From NCBI GenBank assembly GCA_024235695.1, contig JACKLX010000008.1, positions 97,573 through 161,572 of the forward strand: DNA of 64,000 nt, written 5' to 3'. A model generated the notes under the pieces. That model was not told the origin of the DNA. It worked only from the letters and a program-made list of their open reading frames with translations, and ran no database searches. This DNA is from Accumulibacter sp. (lineage in GTDB: Bacteria; Pseudomonadota; Gammaproteobacteria; Burkholderiales; Rhodocyclaceae). Positions 47,347 through 56,609 of this stretch are shown here, in pieces (position 1 is the stretch's first letter; every line of letters begins with the position of its first letter). Position numbers and translations under genes: made by a program.

Positions 47347-48849
47347 CTATGGCCGGCGCCCGCTGGCCGGGCGCTGCTCGCGGCCGGGAACGGGCACCGG
47401 ATCGCGCAGCAGGAGGCGCATGTCGGCGCGATCGAGCCGGCCGACGTAATGCGCTGGGAAAGCACCGCCCTGGCGGTCGATCAGCGTCGGTGCGTAGTCC
47501 GGCAGCCACCGTCGGACGGTCGCTGCCCGTCCGAATTCGTAGGCAGGCGAAAATGCCCCGATGGCCAGCACGACGACGATCAGCCACGGCGTGTCCCGGC
47601 GTTCCGGCGCGCCGCCGGCCGGCTGGAAGACCGTCAGTGTCAGGATCATCAGCATGATCAGCGCCGGTACGGAGGCGCGCAGCAAGAGATCGTTCGATGG
47701 CCCGAAGGCCAGGAAAGGCAGCAAGGCCAGCGTGCCGCCCGCGATCAGCAGAATGCCGTACGAGTGTCGCAGGCGAAGCGACAGGGCGAGCGCCAGGGCG
47801 CCGAATTCGAGCACGGTGAACGACAGGTAGCTGAGCAGGAACTGGTCGGCTGCTCTTGTCTGGTGGATGCCGATGGTGGTCGGAATGTCGCCGATATTGA
47901 GGGTCAGGAAGCGCGCCATCAGGGCGATGACCAGGATGGCACTGACTACGGCAAGCAGCGGCAAGCGTCGATTGCCGGCAAGGTGGTACTGCACGGCCGC
48001 CAGCAGCAGGAAAGGCGCCAGGCCAGGCAGTGCGAACGGCGTCCAGACCGGCAGCAGCGCCACCAGCAGCAGTGCGAAGGCGGGGAAATCGGGGTGGTGC
48101 CAGTGGCGGTAGAAGAGGCTGCTGGCGAGCCAGATCGGCAGGGTGTGATTCGGTGCCCAGAACAGTTGCGCGGCGAGCGACGAATAGCTGAACTGGGTCC
48201 ACCATTCGAGTCGACCGGGAAACTCCGGCCAGTCACCCTGATAGGCGAGAACGCCGAGCAGGTCCATGCCGCTGAACATCGTCACCAGCGTCAGCAGGAT
48301 CAACAGGCGCCAACCGAACTGGCGAGGAAACGGCAGGCTCAGCATGAACAGCGCGGTGCCCAGCCCGGTCCACAGGTACAGCGCGAGGTCGGCGAGCTGA
48401 ACTCCCAGCGCCTTGGCCAGTACGGCGGCGGGCAGGAAATAGCCGATCGCCGAGCGGAGGATGTAATGGACGCCGTCCTTTTCGGCGTACGAAACCGGCC
48501 AGTCGCCATGGATCAGGTCGCCGAGGACCGCGTCGCGGATCTGCCAGTCGATGGTCGCGGCGCCGAAATGTCCGGCGCCGCCAAAAGCGCTCCAGACGAA
48601 TGCACCGACGACGATGGTCAGGCACACCGGTGCGCGATACGGCAGCGTCCAGACGATCCGTCGCCAGTCGAGCGCGACGAAAATCGACGACGCGACGAGC
48701 AGCGAGAAGAAGATCGCGAAAGGCCAGCGCAGCCAGCCGGCGAAAAAAATGAAGTTCGGCAGCGCCAGGTAGGCGAGTGTGGCGATCGACAGCGCATCGA
48801 GTGGTCGTGCCGAATTGAGCGGGTCGTGCGCGAGCAGGGCGGTCGTCAA
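47347..48849 (-). CDS. Polytopic membrane protein, possible lipid-linked-sugar glycosyltransferase
   Basis: Product is 500 residues with about eleven hydrophobic segments and a soluble C-terminal tail of about 90 residues. No characterised family is recognised. The overall layout (many membrane helices with conserved loop residues such as ATIDWQIRDAVLGDLIHGDWPVSY and WWTQFSYSSLAAQLFW) resembles GT-C glycosyltransferases such as ArnT-like enzymes, and it sits 43 bases downstream of a DPM1/GtrB-like GT2 that would make the polyprenyl-linked donor. It is therefore probably the membrane transferase using that donor. It is the last gene of the minus-strand locus. Confidence 0.65.
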   Translation of the reverse strand: MTTALLAHDPLNSARPLDALSIATLAYLALPNFIFFAGWLRWPFAIFFSLLVASSIFVALDWRRIVWTLPYRAPVCLTIVVGAFVWSAFGGAGHFGAATIDWQIRDAVLGDLIHGDWPVSYAEKDGVHYILRSAIGYFLPAAVLAKALGVQLADLALYLWTGLGTALFMLSLPFPRQFGWRLLILLTLVTMFSGMDLLGVLAYQGDWPEFPGRLEWWTQFSYSSLAAQLFWAPNHTLPIWLASSLFYRHWHHPDFPAFALLLVALLPVWTPFALPGLAPFLLLAAVQYHLAGNRRLPLLAVVSAILVIALMARFLTLNIGDIPTTIGIHQTRAADQFLLSYLSFTVLEFGALALALSLRLRHSYGILLIAGGTLALLPFLAFGPSNDLLLRASVPALIMLMILTLTVFQPAGGAPERRDTPWLIVVVLAIGAFSPAYEFGRAATVRRWLPDYAPTLIDRQGGAFPAHYVGRLDRADMRLLLRDPVPVPGREQRPASGRRP

Positions 48850-48892
48850 TCGCCGGCTGGCCGGCGTGCGTGCCTCGGCCGCTGTTCCCTGC

Positions 48893-49840
48893 TCAGTCCG
48901 ACGCGGGGGAATCGAAATTGACGCGCTCCTTTTCGATCACCAGCGGTCGCTTGAGGACCTGGGTGTGGATTGCCGCGATGTATTCGCCGAGGATGCCGAT
49001 GAAGAAGAGCTGCACCGAGGCGAAGAAGAAGAATCCGATCACCACCGGCGCGATGCCGACCGAGAACTGCTCCCAGCTGACCAGTTTGTAGATCAGGTAG
49101 GTGATCGCCACCAGCAGGCTGAGCGCCGACAGCGCGAAGCCGGCCATCGTCGCCAGGCGTATCGGTATCTTCGAATGGCTGGTGATGCCGAGGATGGCCA
49201 TGTCGTACAGCGTGTAGAAGTTGTTCTTGCTGATGCCATGGCTGCGTCGCGGCTGGACAAAGGGGACTTCCGCGTGCTCGAAGCCGATGTCGGCGATCAG
49301 GCCGCGGAAATAGGGATAGGGGTCGTCGGTCTGGCGGATGATTTCGACCACCGCCCGGTCGTACAGCCCGAAGCCGGTGAAGTTGGGGATCAGCCGGGTA
49401 TCGGAGATGCGCCCGATGGTGGCGTAGAACGAGCGACGAACGAAAGACATCGCGGTGGTGTGGGCGCTGCTCGGCTTGACGCCGGCGACGACGCGGTAGC
49501 CCTGTTCCCATCTGGCGAGGAACTCGGGGATCAGCTCCGGCGGTTCCTGCAGGTCCGACGCCATGGCGATGATCGCGTCGCCGCGCGCCTGCAGCAAGGC
49601 ATGCACCGGTGACCGGATATGACCGAAATTGCGGGTATTGACGATCAGCTTGACGCGCCGGTCGCGCGCAGCGATTGCCTTGATCCGGGCGACCGTGCCG
49701 TCGCTCGAGGCGTTGTCGATGAAGATGTGTTCGTAGTCGTAAGCCGGTAGTTGTTCGAACTGCGCACGGATACGCCGGTACAGTTCGTCGACGTTTTCTT
49801 CCTCGTTGAAGCAGCCGGTGACAACACTGATCAGCTTCAT
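48893..49840 (-). CDS. Polyprenyl-phosphate glycosyltransferase, GT2 (DPM1/GtrB-like)
   Basis: Product is 315 residues. The GT2 domain has CFNEEENVDELYRRI near residue 10, the donor/metal site SDLQEPP near 95, and FTGFGLYDRAVVEII. Two membrane helices follow at about 235-258 and 267-290. The set is that of GtrB/DPM1-type enzymes, which transfer a sugar from a nucleotide donor to undecaprenyl phosphate. Its ATG overlaps the TGA of the HAD gene. With the polytopic protein after it, it forms a two-gene side-chain or core glycosylation unit. Confidence 0.88.
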   Translation of the reverse strand: MKLISVVTGCFNEEENVDELYRRIRAQFEQLPAYDYEHIFIDNASSDGTVARIKAIAARDRRVKLIVNTRNFGHIRSPVHALLQARGDAIIAMASDLQEPPELIPEFLARWEQGYRVVAGVKPSSAHTTAMSFVRRSFYATIGRISDTRLIPNFTGFGLYDRAVVEIIRQTDDPYPYFRGLIADIGFEHAEVPFVQPRRSHGISKNNFYTLYDMAILGITSHSKIPIRLATMAGFALSALSLLVAITYLIYKLVSWEQFSVGIAPVVIGFFFFASVQLFFIGILGEYIAAIHTQVLKRPLVIEKERVNFDSPASD

Positions 49841-50472
49841 CGCGTCAGGTAGGTCAGCAGTTCGCGCGGTGTCGCGAAGCGCCGGCTGTCGGCAGCCGGA
49901 AACTCGCCGTAGCCCCAGGTGACGGCGGCGAAATGCAGGCCATTGGCGTCGGCGGCGGCCTGGTCCTCGGGCGTGTCGCCGACGTAGATGGTGTCCGTCG
50001 CCGCCAGCGCCTGCTCGGCGACCAGCCGAGCGAGCATCGTGCTCTTGTCGGGGAGGCGTGGCGTTTGCCGATCAAGCGCGTACACGGCGGTGAAGTATCT
50101 TTCCCAGTGCAGGTGCTGCAGGATCAGGCGGGTCGGCAGGAAGCGCTTGTTGGTCGCCAGAAAGCAGCGACTGCCGCCTGCCGCCAGCGCTTCGAGCAAC
50201 TCCGGGATGTCGCTGAAGACCTCGCTGGCGCGGTAGCCGCTGCTGTCGTAGTGCGCCTTGAAGTGCTCGGCGAGCGAATCGAGGAGTTTCTGGTCACTGC
50301 TGCCGGTCAGTTCACGCAAGGTTTCGGCGAGCGGCGGCCCGATGCGTACGGCCGACAGCGCGATCCGCGGTGCGATGCCCTGTTCTTCGAGGGCCTTGCC
50401 AAAAGCATCGAGAATGGCCGCGCGCGAGTCGATCAGCGTGCCGTCGAGGTCGAAGATGATGGCCTTGAACAC
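49837..50472 (-). CDS. HAD-superfamily phosphatase
   Basis: Product is 211 residues, of phosphoglycolate-phosphatase (Gph/PGMB) type. Motif I is FDLDGTLIDS with nucleophile Asp8, motif II is FLATNKR, and motif IV is YVGDTPEDQAAADANG. The helical cap is at about 15-80. It probably removes a phosphate from a sugar intermediate. It is 12 bases after the NeuB-like gene and overlaps the GT2 gene, so a phosphatase step after the NeuB-type condensation is a reasonable guess. Confidence 0.85.
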   Translation of the reverse strand: MFKAIIFDLDGTLIDSRAAILDAFGKALEEQGIAPRIALSAVRIGPPLAETLRELTGSSDQKLLDSLAEHFKAHYDSSGYRASEVFSDIPELLEALAAGGSRCFLATNKRFLPTRLILQHLHWERYFTAVYALDRQTPRLPDKSTMLARLVAEQALAATDTIYVGDTPEDQAAADANGLHFAAVTWGYGEFPAADSRRFATPRELLTYLTR

Positions 50473-50484
50473 GCTGCGATCCGA

Positions 50485-51585
50485 TCAGAGTCCGCGTTGG
50501 TAAATCAGTGCCTTGAGCTGTTCGATCTCGGCATAGGGGCTGTCGATCATGTCGATCATGATCGGGCCGTCGGCTGCGACGTCGTGCAGCAGCAACTCGC
50601 CGCGCATCAGTTCGCGGCACGAGATCTGGCCTTTCTGCAGCGGGATCGCCAGGTAGATGTCATCGTCGCAGAGCGCGTGCCCCCGGCGAAGATCGCGTCG
50701 TGCGTAGACGCCGCGCACGAGCGCGTCGAGATACTGGCTTTCCCGGTTCAGCGGAATGCGTTTCTGGGTACCCGGCGCACCGCACATTTCGACCACGCGC
50801 CGGTACGCCTTGAACCACTGGTCGATCTGCTGCGGCAGGCTGCAGTATGCGGCGACCGGGATGTCGTCCGCCGCGATGTCGATATGTCGTTCGAAGGTGC
50901 GCGCGCCCTTGGCGTAGGCGATGGCGATCGACGTCTGCCAGTCGCCGTGTTCGTGCGTCGACAGGCCGATGACATTCAGCGGATAGCGGCGGCGCAGGAA
51001 GTCGATCTGGTTGAGTTCGATCTCGTGGTCTTCGGACGGGTACAGCGAGACGCAATGGTTGATCGCCAGCGGGATGCCGCGCCGGTTGAAGAACTTGACC
51101 AGATCGTCGACATCCTTCAGTGACGATCCGCCGGTCGACACGACGACCGGCTTCCGGGTGGTGGCGATCTTCTCGATCAGAATCCAGTCGTTGATGTCGG
51201 AACTGGCGATCTTGATGATGTCGACGCCGAGTTCGACGCAGAGGTCCACCGATACCTCGTCGAACGGCGTCGCCATCGGAATGCAGCCGCCACGGCGGAT
51301 GGCCGTTGTCAGGCTGGCGTACTCGTCCTTTGCCAGGCGGGTGTCGAGCGTTCGCTTGATGTAGCGGATGTCGGTGCGCGCACGGAAGTCCCGGTGGATG
51401 AAGGCATCGACATCGCGCAACTGCAGCTTGATCGCCGCCTTGACGTTGTTGAAGCGGACGATTCTCGAGAAATCGCGGACGATGCGCAGCCCGCGCTCCA
51501 GGCGACCCTGATGGTTGTTCGCCAGTTCGAGGACGAACAGGTGTTCGAAGATCTCTGGCGCCGAGGTGTTGGGCGAAGCGGTCAT
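50485..51585 (-). CDS. NeuB-like nonulosonate synthase family protein
   Basis: Product is 366 residues, the length of sialic-acid-synthase-type enzymes. The opening FVLELANNHQGRLERGL corresponds to the AEIGNNHxG motif. The TIM barrel continues with MATPFDEVSVDLCVELGVDIIKIASSD and VSTGGSSLKDVDDLVKFF, and a SAF/antifreeze-like domain ends the protein (VYARRDLRRGHALCDDDIYL). Such enzymes condense phosphoenolpyruvate with a sugar to make a nonulosonic acid. The usual NeuA (CMP transferase) and NeuC genes are not seen in this window, so the sugar may be unusual. Downstream genes are HAD and GT2. Confidence 0.85.
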   Translation of the reverse strand: MTASPNTSAPEIFEHLFVLELANNHQGRLERGLRIVRDFSRIVRFNNVKAAIKLQLRDVDAFIHRDFRARTDIRYIKRTLDTRLAKDEYASLTTAIRRGGCIPMATPFDEVSVDLCVELGVDIIKIASSDINDWILIEKIATTRKPVVVSTGGSSLKDVDDLVKFFNRRGIPLAINHCVSLYPSEDHEIELNQIDFLRRRYPLNVIGLSTHEHGDWQTSIAIAYAKGARTFERHIDIAADDIPVAAYCSLPQQIDQWFKAYRRVVEMCGAPGTQKRIPLNRESQYLDALVRGVYARRDLRRGHALCDDDIYLAIPLQKGQISCRELMRGELLLHDVAADGPIMIDMIDSPYAEIEQLKALIYQRGL

Positions 51586-51750
51586 GGGCGTGCCGGTGTC
51601 ATGGGTCTGTGTGCCGCCACGCGGCTGGAAGAAGCGGCGGCGGGTGTTTCCGGTCGAGTCTGGACTTCCTGGATTCTATACGGAATGAAGCTGGAATGCC
51701 GCTCCCGGTGGCTCGTTTGCCGCCGCATCATTCGTCGCCGGCCGGCAATA
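51586..51750. other. Gap within the polysaccharide locus
   Basis: A gap of 165 bases separates the ThDP enzyme and the NeuB-like gene. It is the largest gap in the minus-strand series, where most genes overlap or abut, and could hold an internal promoter for the NeuB-HAD-GT2 group. No clear element was recognised. Confidence 0.3.
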
Positions 51751-53580
51751 TCAGGCCGCCGGGTCGGCATCGTCGGGTGGCCACAGGTTGCGCGCCAGTT
51801 CATCGCGATCGAGGAAGGGATACATGTCTTCCAGTGGCGCCGAGACGATGCGGCCGTCGTCGAGCTGGCGCGAACTCGTGCGCGGTTCGAACTGCTGCCT
51901 TTCGTCGAGCATCACCTGGCACAGGCAGGGACCGGGCGCGTCCAGAATTGCCGGCAGCCGCGCAGCGAAGTCGGCCGCATCGAGGCGCGATGCGGGAATG
52001 CCGAAGGCGCCGGCGACGGCGACGAAATCGGGCAGCTCGACGCCGGACTCCGGGCCGGCGCCGGCCAGTCGGCCGAAGAAGTTGCCCTGCGAGCTGCGGA
52101 TCGACAGGTAGCCGCGGTTGTCCAGCACGAAGATCTTGAGCGGTAGCCGGTAATGGGCAACGGTCTGCAATTCCTGGACGTTCATCATGATGCTGCCGTC
52201 GCCGGCCAGGCAGACGACGCGGCGCTGCCGGCCTCTGGCGTTTAGCGCGCCGTAATACGCGCCGATCGCCGCCGGCAGGTCGTAACCCATCGACGCGCTG
52301 CCGGAATTCGAGAACATCCGCATGCCGCGCCTGATCGCCGCCACCTGGAACGGTACGATGGTCGCGCTGGCGTTGCCGCAGGCGACGATGTCGTCGTCGC
52401 CAAGCCGGTTGAACAGCGTTTCGATGAAGTGGTAGGGGTTGATCCGTTCGCCGGCTGGTGCGCGCTGTTCGGGGCGCACGTTCGGATAGTCGAGCAGGCG
52501 CTGTTTGCACCACGCCAGCCAGGCCTGGTGGCTTTCGCTCGGACGCCAGCTGGCCAGGTGCGTCGCCAGGGTCGCGAGAAATCTTCCGAGATCGGCACAG
52601 ATCGGCAGATCGGGTCTGACGGTCGGCTTGCTCAGCTCGGCAGGGTCGATGTCCACCTGGATCTTGAAGGCGCGCGGCGCGAACGCCGGCCAGTTGTAGC
52701 TCACCTGGCGAACGTTCAGACGGCTGCCGAGAATCAGCAGGAGATCGGCGTTTTGCACCGTGAAGTTTCCGGCGCGCGTGCCGATGGTGCCGGGGCGGCC
52801 GCAGAACAGGGCGTCGTCCGAGGCGATCAGGTCGTGTGTCCACGCTGTCGTGACCGGAATTTCGAGGCGACGGATGACCGACTCGAAACCGGCAGTGGCG
52901 CGCCCCGCGCGCACGCCACTGCCGGCGACAATCACCGGCCGGCGTGCGCTGCGCAGGCGTTCGACCACACCTTCCATGTCGGCAACCGAGATCTCGCCAG
53001 CCGCGTCGGGCGCCGGCAGGAAGCGCCGTAACCCGGCCGGGTCGACGCTGGCGCTTTGCACGTCGATCGGAATGTCCAGCCAAACCGGCCCCGGCCGTCC
53101 GGAGGTCGCCAGGTGCAAGGCCTGGTCGAGGTGCCAGGCAATGTCTTCGGGTCGTTCAACGAGCGCCGCATACTTGCTGATGCCGGCCACCATGCGGACG
53201 ATCTCGCCTTCCTGGTCACCCAGTTGCCGCAGCCCGGGGACGGGTGTCGTCGCCAGGCAGGTGGCGCGCTTGACCTGGCCCGAAATGACGATCATCGGTA
53301 CCGAGTCGGTCCAGGCGCCAAAGACGCCGTTGAGCGCATTGATGCCGCCGGGGCCGGTGGTGACGTTCAGGACCGGCGGCCGGTCGGCGATGCGGGCATA
53401 GGCCTCGGCGGCCATCGCGGCGGCCTGTTCGTGGTGGAAGAAAACCGGCGCGATGCCGGGGTGATGACAGAGCGCGTCGTTGAGGAACATGGCGCCGCCG
53501 CCGGTGACGAGGAAGACGTGGCGATGGCCCGTGTCAGCCAGGTGCCTGGCGATAAAAGCTGCGACGCTGATGGTGGTCAT
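51751..53580 (-). CDS. Thiamine-diphosphate enzyme, acetolactate-synthase/YerE-like
   Basis: Product is 609 residues from the ATG at 53580, which overlaps the upstream TGA. The upstream open part has shadow composition. ThDP-enzyme hallmarks are the catalytic Glu51 in FHHEQAAAMAAEAYAR, NVTTGPGGINALNGVFGAWTDSVPMI, and the cofactor motif GDGSIMMNVQELQTVAHY about 25 residues before the conserved Asn (LDNRGY). Substrate is open. In a polysaccharide locus such enzymes (for example YerE in yersiniose synthesis) attach a two-carbon unit to a keto sugar, or make a 2-oxoacid-derived precursor. A housekeeping IlvB role is less likely here. Confidence 0.85.
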   Translation of the reverse strand: MTTISVAAFIARHLADTGHRHVFLVTGGGAMFLNDALCHHPGIAPVFFHHEQAAAMAAEAYARIADRPPVLNVTTGPGGINALNGVFGAWTDSVPMIVISGQVKRATCLATTPVPGLRQLGDQEGEIVRMVAGISKYAALVERPEDIAWHLDQALHLATSGRPGPVWLDIPIDVQSASVDPAGLRRFLPAPDAAGEISVADMEGVVERLRSARRPVIVAGSGVRAGRATAGFESVIRRLEIPVTTAWTHDLIASDDALFCGRPGTIGTRAGNFTVQNADLLLILGSRLNVRQVSYNWPAFAPRAFKIQVDIDPAELSKPTVRPDLPICADLGRFLATLATHLASWRPSESHQAWLAWCKQRLLDYPNVRPEQRAPAGERINPYHFIETLFNRLGDDDIVACGNASATIVPFQVAAIRRGMRMFSNSGSASMGYDLPAAIGAYYGALNARGRQRRVVCLAGDGSIMMNVQELQTVAHYRLPLKIFVLDNRGYLSIRSSQGNFFGRLAGAGPESGVELPDFVAVAGAFGIPASRLDAADFAARLPAILDAPGPCLCQVMLDERQQFEPRTSSRQLDDGRIVSAPLEDMYPFLDRDELARNLWPPDDADPAA

Positions 53581-54716
53581 GATTTCGCCACCGCCTGCGT
53601 GAATGGCGGTTGATGCTCGGGCGCGTCGGTGGCTACGGCTGCCCGGTAATCGGCGCCGCGGCCTTGCTCCCACAAGCGGCCCGCCGCAAGCAACTGCAGA
53701 AGCGCCGCACTGACATTGCCCGGTGTCAGTTGCGCGAGCGAACCCTCGCTTCGCAGACAACGCCACAAGGGCCCCCTGGCGTGTGGTCCGCTGTAGGGGA
53801 AATAGCCGGAAAAATTTCGGAAGGCGCCCAGCAGAACCAGTGCCGGGACCTCGAGGGCATTGGCGCAATGGGCGAACCCGCTATCGACGCCGACGAAGCA
53901 ATCGACCGTTGCCAGTGCTTCGACGTGAGAAGCGATCTCGCTGCCTTGCGGCAGGCAGGCGACTGGATTCGGCTGTGCGGAAACCAGGCGCTCATTACCG
54001 AGCTCGATCAGCTCGCAGCCGGCCGCCAGGGCGGCGTGGCAAAATGTGCGAGCATTCTCGATGGGCCAGCTACGGGCCGGGTCACGGCTGCTGAAATGGA
54101 CGGCCACCCGGGGTTTCGCGGCCGCTGGCGCGGGGAGGCGCGCTGCGCGTTGCCGTGTGAAGCGCGGTAACTGCGGCGGCAGGTCCGGCACGGGACAGCC
54201 CGCGGCTGCAGAATAGGCCGCAAGTAGCGAATTTCCCCCGCAGTAATAGTTGTGGATCGACCAGCCCGTCTTGTGCTGTTTGACGCGCAGGCCGGTCCAG
54301 CAGCATCTGTCGCTGTCAAGGAAAAGTTCCACTATCAGCGTTTGCGGCGCCAGGTGTCGGCGGACCATCATCCAGGTGGTCAGGCAAGGCTCGACGAATA
54401 CCGCGTCGATATCGGGATTGCCCGCAAGCAGGCTTACATACTCGGCGGCACACACCCAGGCAATACGTGCGCGTGGGCCATGTGTTTGCCGGAGGTGGCC
54501 GGCGACCGCCGTGGTGGCGACGATATCTCCCAGTCGTTCAATGCGGCAGAGCACCACCGGCAGATGTCCTGACGCGATGGTTTCTTTGCACCACTCGATC
54601 AACGCCCGATTTGGCTTTATCGACCGCAAGGCAAGCTGTGGCAGTTGGCGAGGCAGTCCGAGCATGGCGTTGCCGAAAGCGGCGAGACGTTCCCGGGCGA
54701 GGGTCATGGGTGGCAC
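53577..54716 (-). CDS. Glycosyltransferase family 9 (heptosyltransferase-like)
   Basis: Product is 379 residues. The N-terminal half has CRIERLGDIVATTAVAGHLR, the GT9 opening. The C-terminal half has VAVHFSSRDPARSWPIENA and the nucleotide-sugar site FVGVDSGFAHCANALEVPALVLLG. GT9 enzymes transfer ADP-heptose or related sugars to lipopolysaccharide or capsule. Upstream is a large GT9-like gene 21 bases away, so the two are likely cotranscribed. Acceptor and donor are unknown. Confidence 0.85.
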   Translation of the reverse strand: MPPMTLARERLAAFGNAMLGLPRQLPQLALRSIKPNRALIEWCKETIASGHLPVVLCRIERLGDIVATTAVAGHLRQTHGPRARIAWVCAAEYVSLLAGNPDIDAVFVEPCLTTWMMVRRHLAPQTLIVELFLDSDRCCWTGLRVKQHKTGWSIHNYYCGGNSLLAAYSAAAGCPVPDLPPQLPRFTRQRAARLPAPAAAKPRVAVHFSSRDPARSWPIENARTFCHAALAAGCELIELGNERLVSAQPNPVACLPQGSEIASHVEALATVDCFVGVDSGFAHCANALEVPALVLLGAFRNFSGYFPYSGPHARGPLWRCLRSEGSLAQLTPGNVSAALLQLLAAGRLWEQGRGADYRAAVATDAPEHQPPFTQAVAKS

Positions 54717-54737
54717 CTGCGCGGCGGTCGATGGCGC

Positions 54738-56609
54738 CTATCGATCATCGGGCCGCTGTCCCCTTCCCAGCAATCTCATCACGTATTCCCAGGACAATGA
54801 GTTGGCTCGCCACCAACCCTGCGTGCGGACCGCCGCAACGTATTCGGCCAGCAGCCTGTAAGCGGTCAGGGAAGACCTTAGGGCGCGCATGAAGCGGTAC
54901 CGACGGTGCGCCACGCGGTAGTTCAAACGCTCGCCGCGCAAGACCAGTGGCCGTCCGTTCTGCGCTCGCAGGTGCGGTGGGAGTTGGGCAGACGGCAACG
55001 ACTTGAACTCTGCGGAGCAATCAGACTGCGCAAGGCCAACAGCCCCAGACGTCGGGGAATGCGTCCTGACCGAACAAGCGGTTGCCGCCAGGATCTGTTC
55101 GACCACGCGAAAAACCTTGTCTGGACGAGAGAAGTTGCGACAGATATTGCCGCCAAAACGTGGGCAGCGCTGGAAACTGCGACAAGGAGCGCAACCAAGT
55201 TCCTCGCAAAGCCACTGGTAGCGCGCTGACCGTGTCGTGCGCGAATGCGCCGGGTGGGTACTTGAGAAGAGGCACACGGTTGGCGTCTGTCCCACCAGCG
55301 ACGCGTAGTGTGCCGGGAAGGAATCCATGCCAATCAGCAAGTCATGTTGCTGGAGCAGCGCCTCGAAGTGAGGCAAGGAGTCGAAACGCACGTTCTGGCA
55401 GCCATGGATTGTGGCGGTGGTGTCCAACATGGTCAGTGAGTGGCCTCGTTGCAGAAGCAGACCGGCAAGCTCGCGTTGCCATTCCGGAGGATAGATCTTC
55501 AACGGCCAGCCGGCATCGAAATGCAGGAGTATCCGTCGACGGCCACCGATTTCCGTCGAGGGCGGGGTGGGTCCTCCTGCCGCCAATGTTGCTGGTCGGC
55601 CGCCGTTGAGATCCGCCGCCGACGCCAAGGATGCCCCGAGCAGGAAAGCGTAATGGTCGATCAGGTGATGACTGCTGTTGTTGTAGTCGCGGCTGGTTCG
55701 CGCATATACATAGAAGCGGTCATTGGGAAGCGCGGGGAAAACGTCGAGGAAGTGTTCAGGGTCATTCCGCGTGTAGCCGCCGCGGTGCGCTACCGGTCCG
55801 GAGAATTGGAGTGTGGGCAATGGCAGGCCAGCGTGATCACAGATCGCTGCATAGTCCTGATGGATGACGAGTCCATGGAAAAGCGCTGGTGTGGTCCGCG
55901 CAGCAAGGGTTGCAAAAAGCACGTCGCCCGCGTGATGTGAAACGAAGGCGAATAACGGAAGCGCGTTGCGGCATTCGCGGCGCGATCGGTGATCGTCTGC
56001 GCCGGCAGCGTCGCGGCGCATTGACAGCAGCATCGCGGCATGCCGACAACAGACCTCGCCGGGTCGCAGCGAGCTCGCCGTGTGGAAGCCGTTGCTGATC
56101 GCCAGCGACACCGAGATGTCGAGGCTCGTGGTGCGGGTCGGGCAGTCATAGAGAGCAGCTAGCGCCGAAGCATCGAGCGTCGCATTCGAACATGACAATA
56201 GCAGCAGAAATCGCCCGTCGTCGATCAGCGCACGGGGCAACAGGTAGGCTAGCGGAACGTCATTTGCGTCGCACAGGACGTGGATGGCTGGGCGATCGAC
56301 GGAGAGACTCTCGATCTGGCGAAGCACAGTCAGGATGACCAGCGTTTCGTCGCGACGTAAGAGCAGCAGGGGATTGAACAGTAGCAGGGCTCCGCGCGAC
56401 TCAACCGTGGCGGCATCGATGCGACGAAACATCTCCAGGAGATAGCGGGCTGGCGTCGCGACACACGAATCGAACATCCTGGTTGGGCCGGGTTCGTCCG
56501 GGGTGATCGCGAAGTCATGCGCGTGCCAATGACCCACGGTGTCGACGCGAAGAGCGAGGCTGGGGTGACACAAGCCGATATCGATTCTTGCCAGGCGTGC
56601 TTCAGTCAT
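54738..56609 (-). CDS. Large protein with C-terminal GT9-like domain
   Basis: Product is 623 residues from the ATG at 56609. The N-terminal 250 residues are unrecognised. The C-terminal part (about 330-540) shows GT9-type features: RRRILLHFDAGWPLKIYPPEWQ, then LLIGMDSFPAHYASLVGQTPTVCLFS, and a cysteine-rich CAPCRSFQRCPRFGGNIC segment. The last 100 residues are basic. It overlaps the upstream glycosyltransferase gene by 8 bases. It probably transfers a sugar in the same pathway; fusion of an additional N-terminal domain is unusual for GT9. Confidence 0.7.
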   Translation of the reverse strand: MTEARLARIDIGLCHPSLALRVDTVGHWHAHDFAITPDEPGPTRMFDSCVATPARYLLEMFRRIDAATVESRGALLLFNPLLLLRRDETLVILTVLRQIESLSVDRPAIHVLCDANDVPLAYLLPRALIDDGRFLLLLSCSNATLDASALAALYDCPTRTTSLDISVSLAISNGFHTASSLRPGEVCCRHAAMLLSMRRDAAGADDHRSRRECRNALPLFAFVSHHAGDVLFATLAARTTPALFHGLVIHQDYAAICDHAGLPLPTLQFSGPVAHRGGYTRNDPEHFLDVFPALPNDRFYVYARTSRDYNNSSHHLIDHYAFLLGASLASAADLNGGRPATLAAGGPTPPSTEIGGRRRILLHFDAGWPLKIYPPEWQRELAGLLLQRGHSLTMLDTTATIHGCQNVRFDSLPHFEALLQQHDLLIGMDSFPAHYASLVGQTPTVCLFSSTHPAHSRTTRSARYQWLCEELGCAPCRSFQRCPRFGGNICRNFSRPDKVFRVVEQILAATACSVRTHSPTSGAVGLAQSDCSAEFKSLPSAQLPPHLRAQNGRPLVLRGERLNYRVAHRRYRFMRALRSSLTAYRLLAEYVAAVRTQGWWRANSLSWEYVMRLLGRGQRPDDR

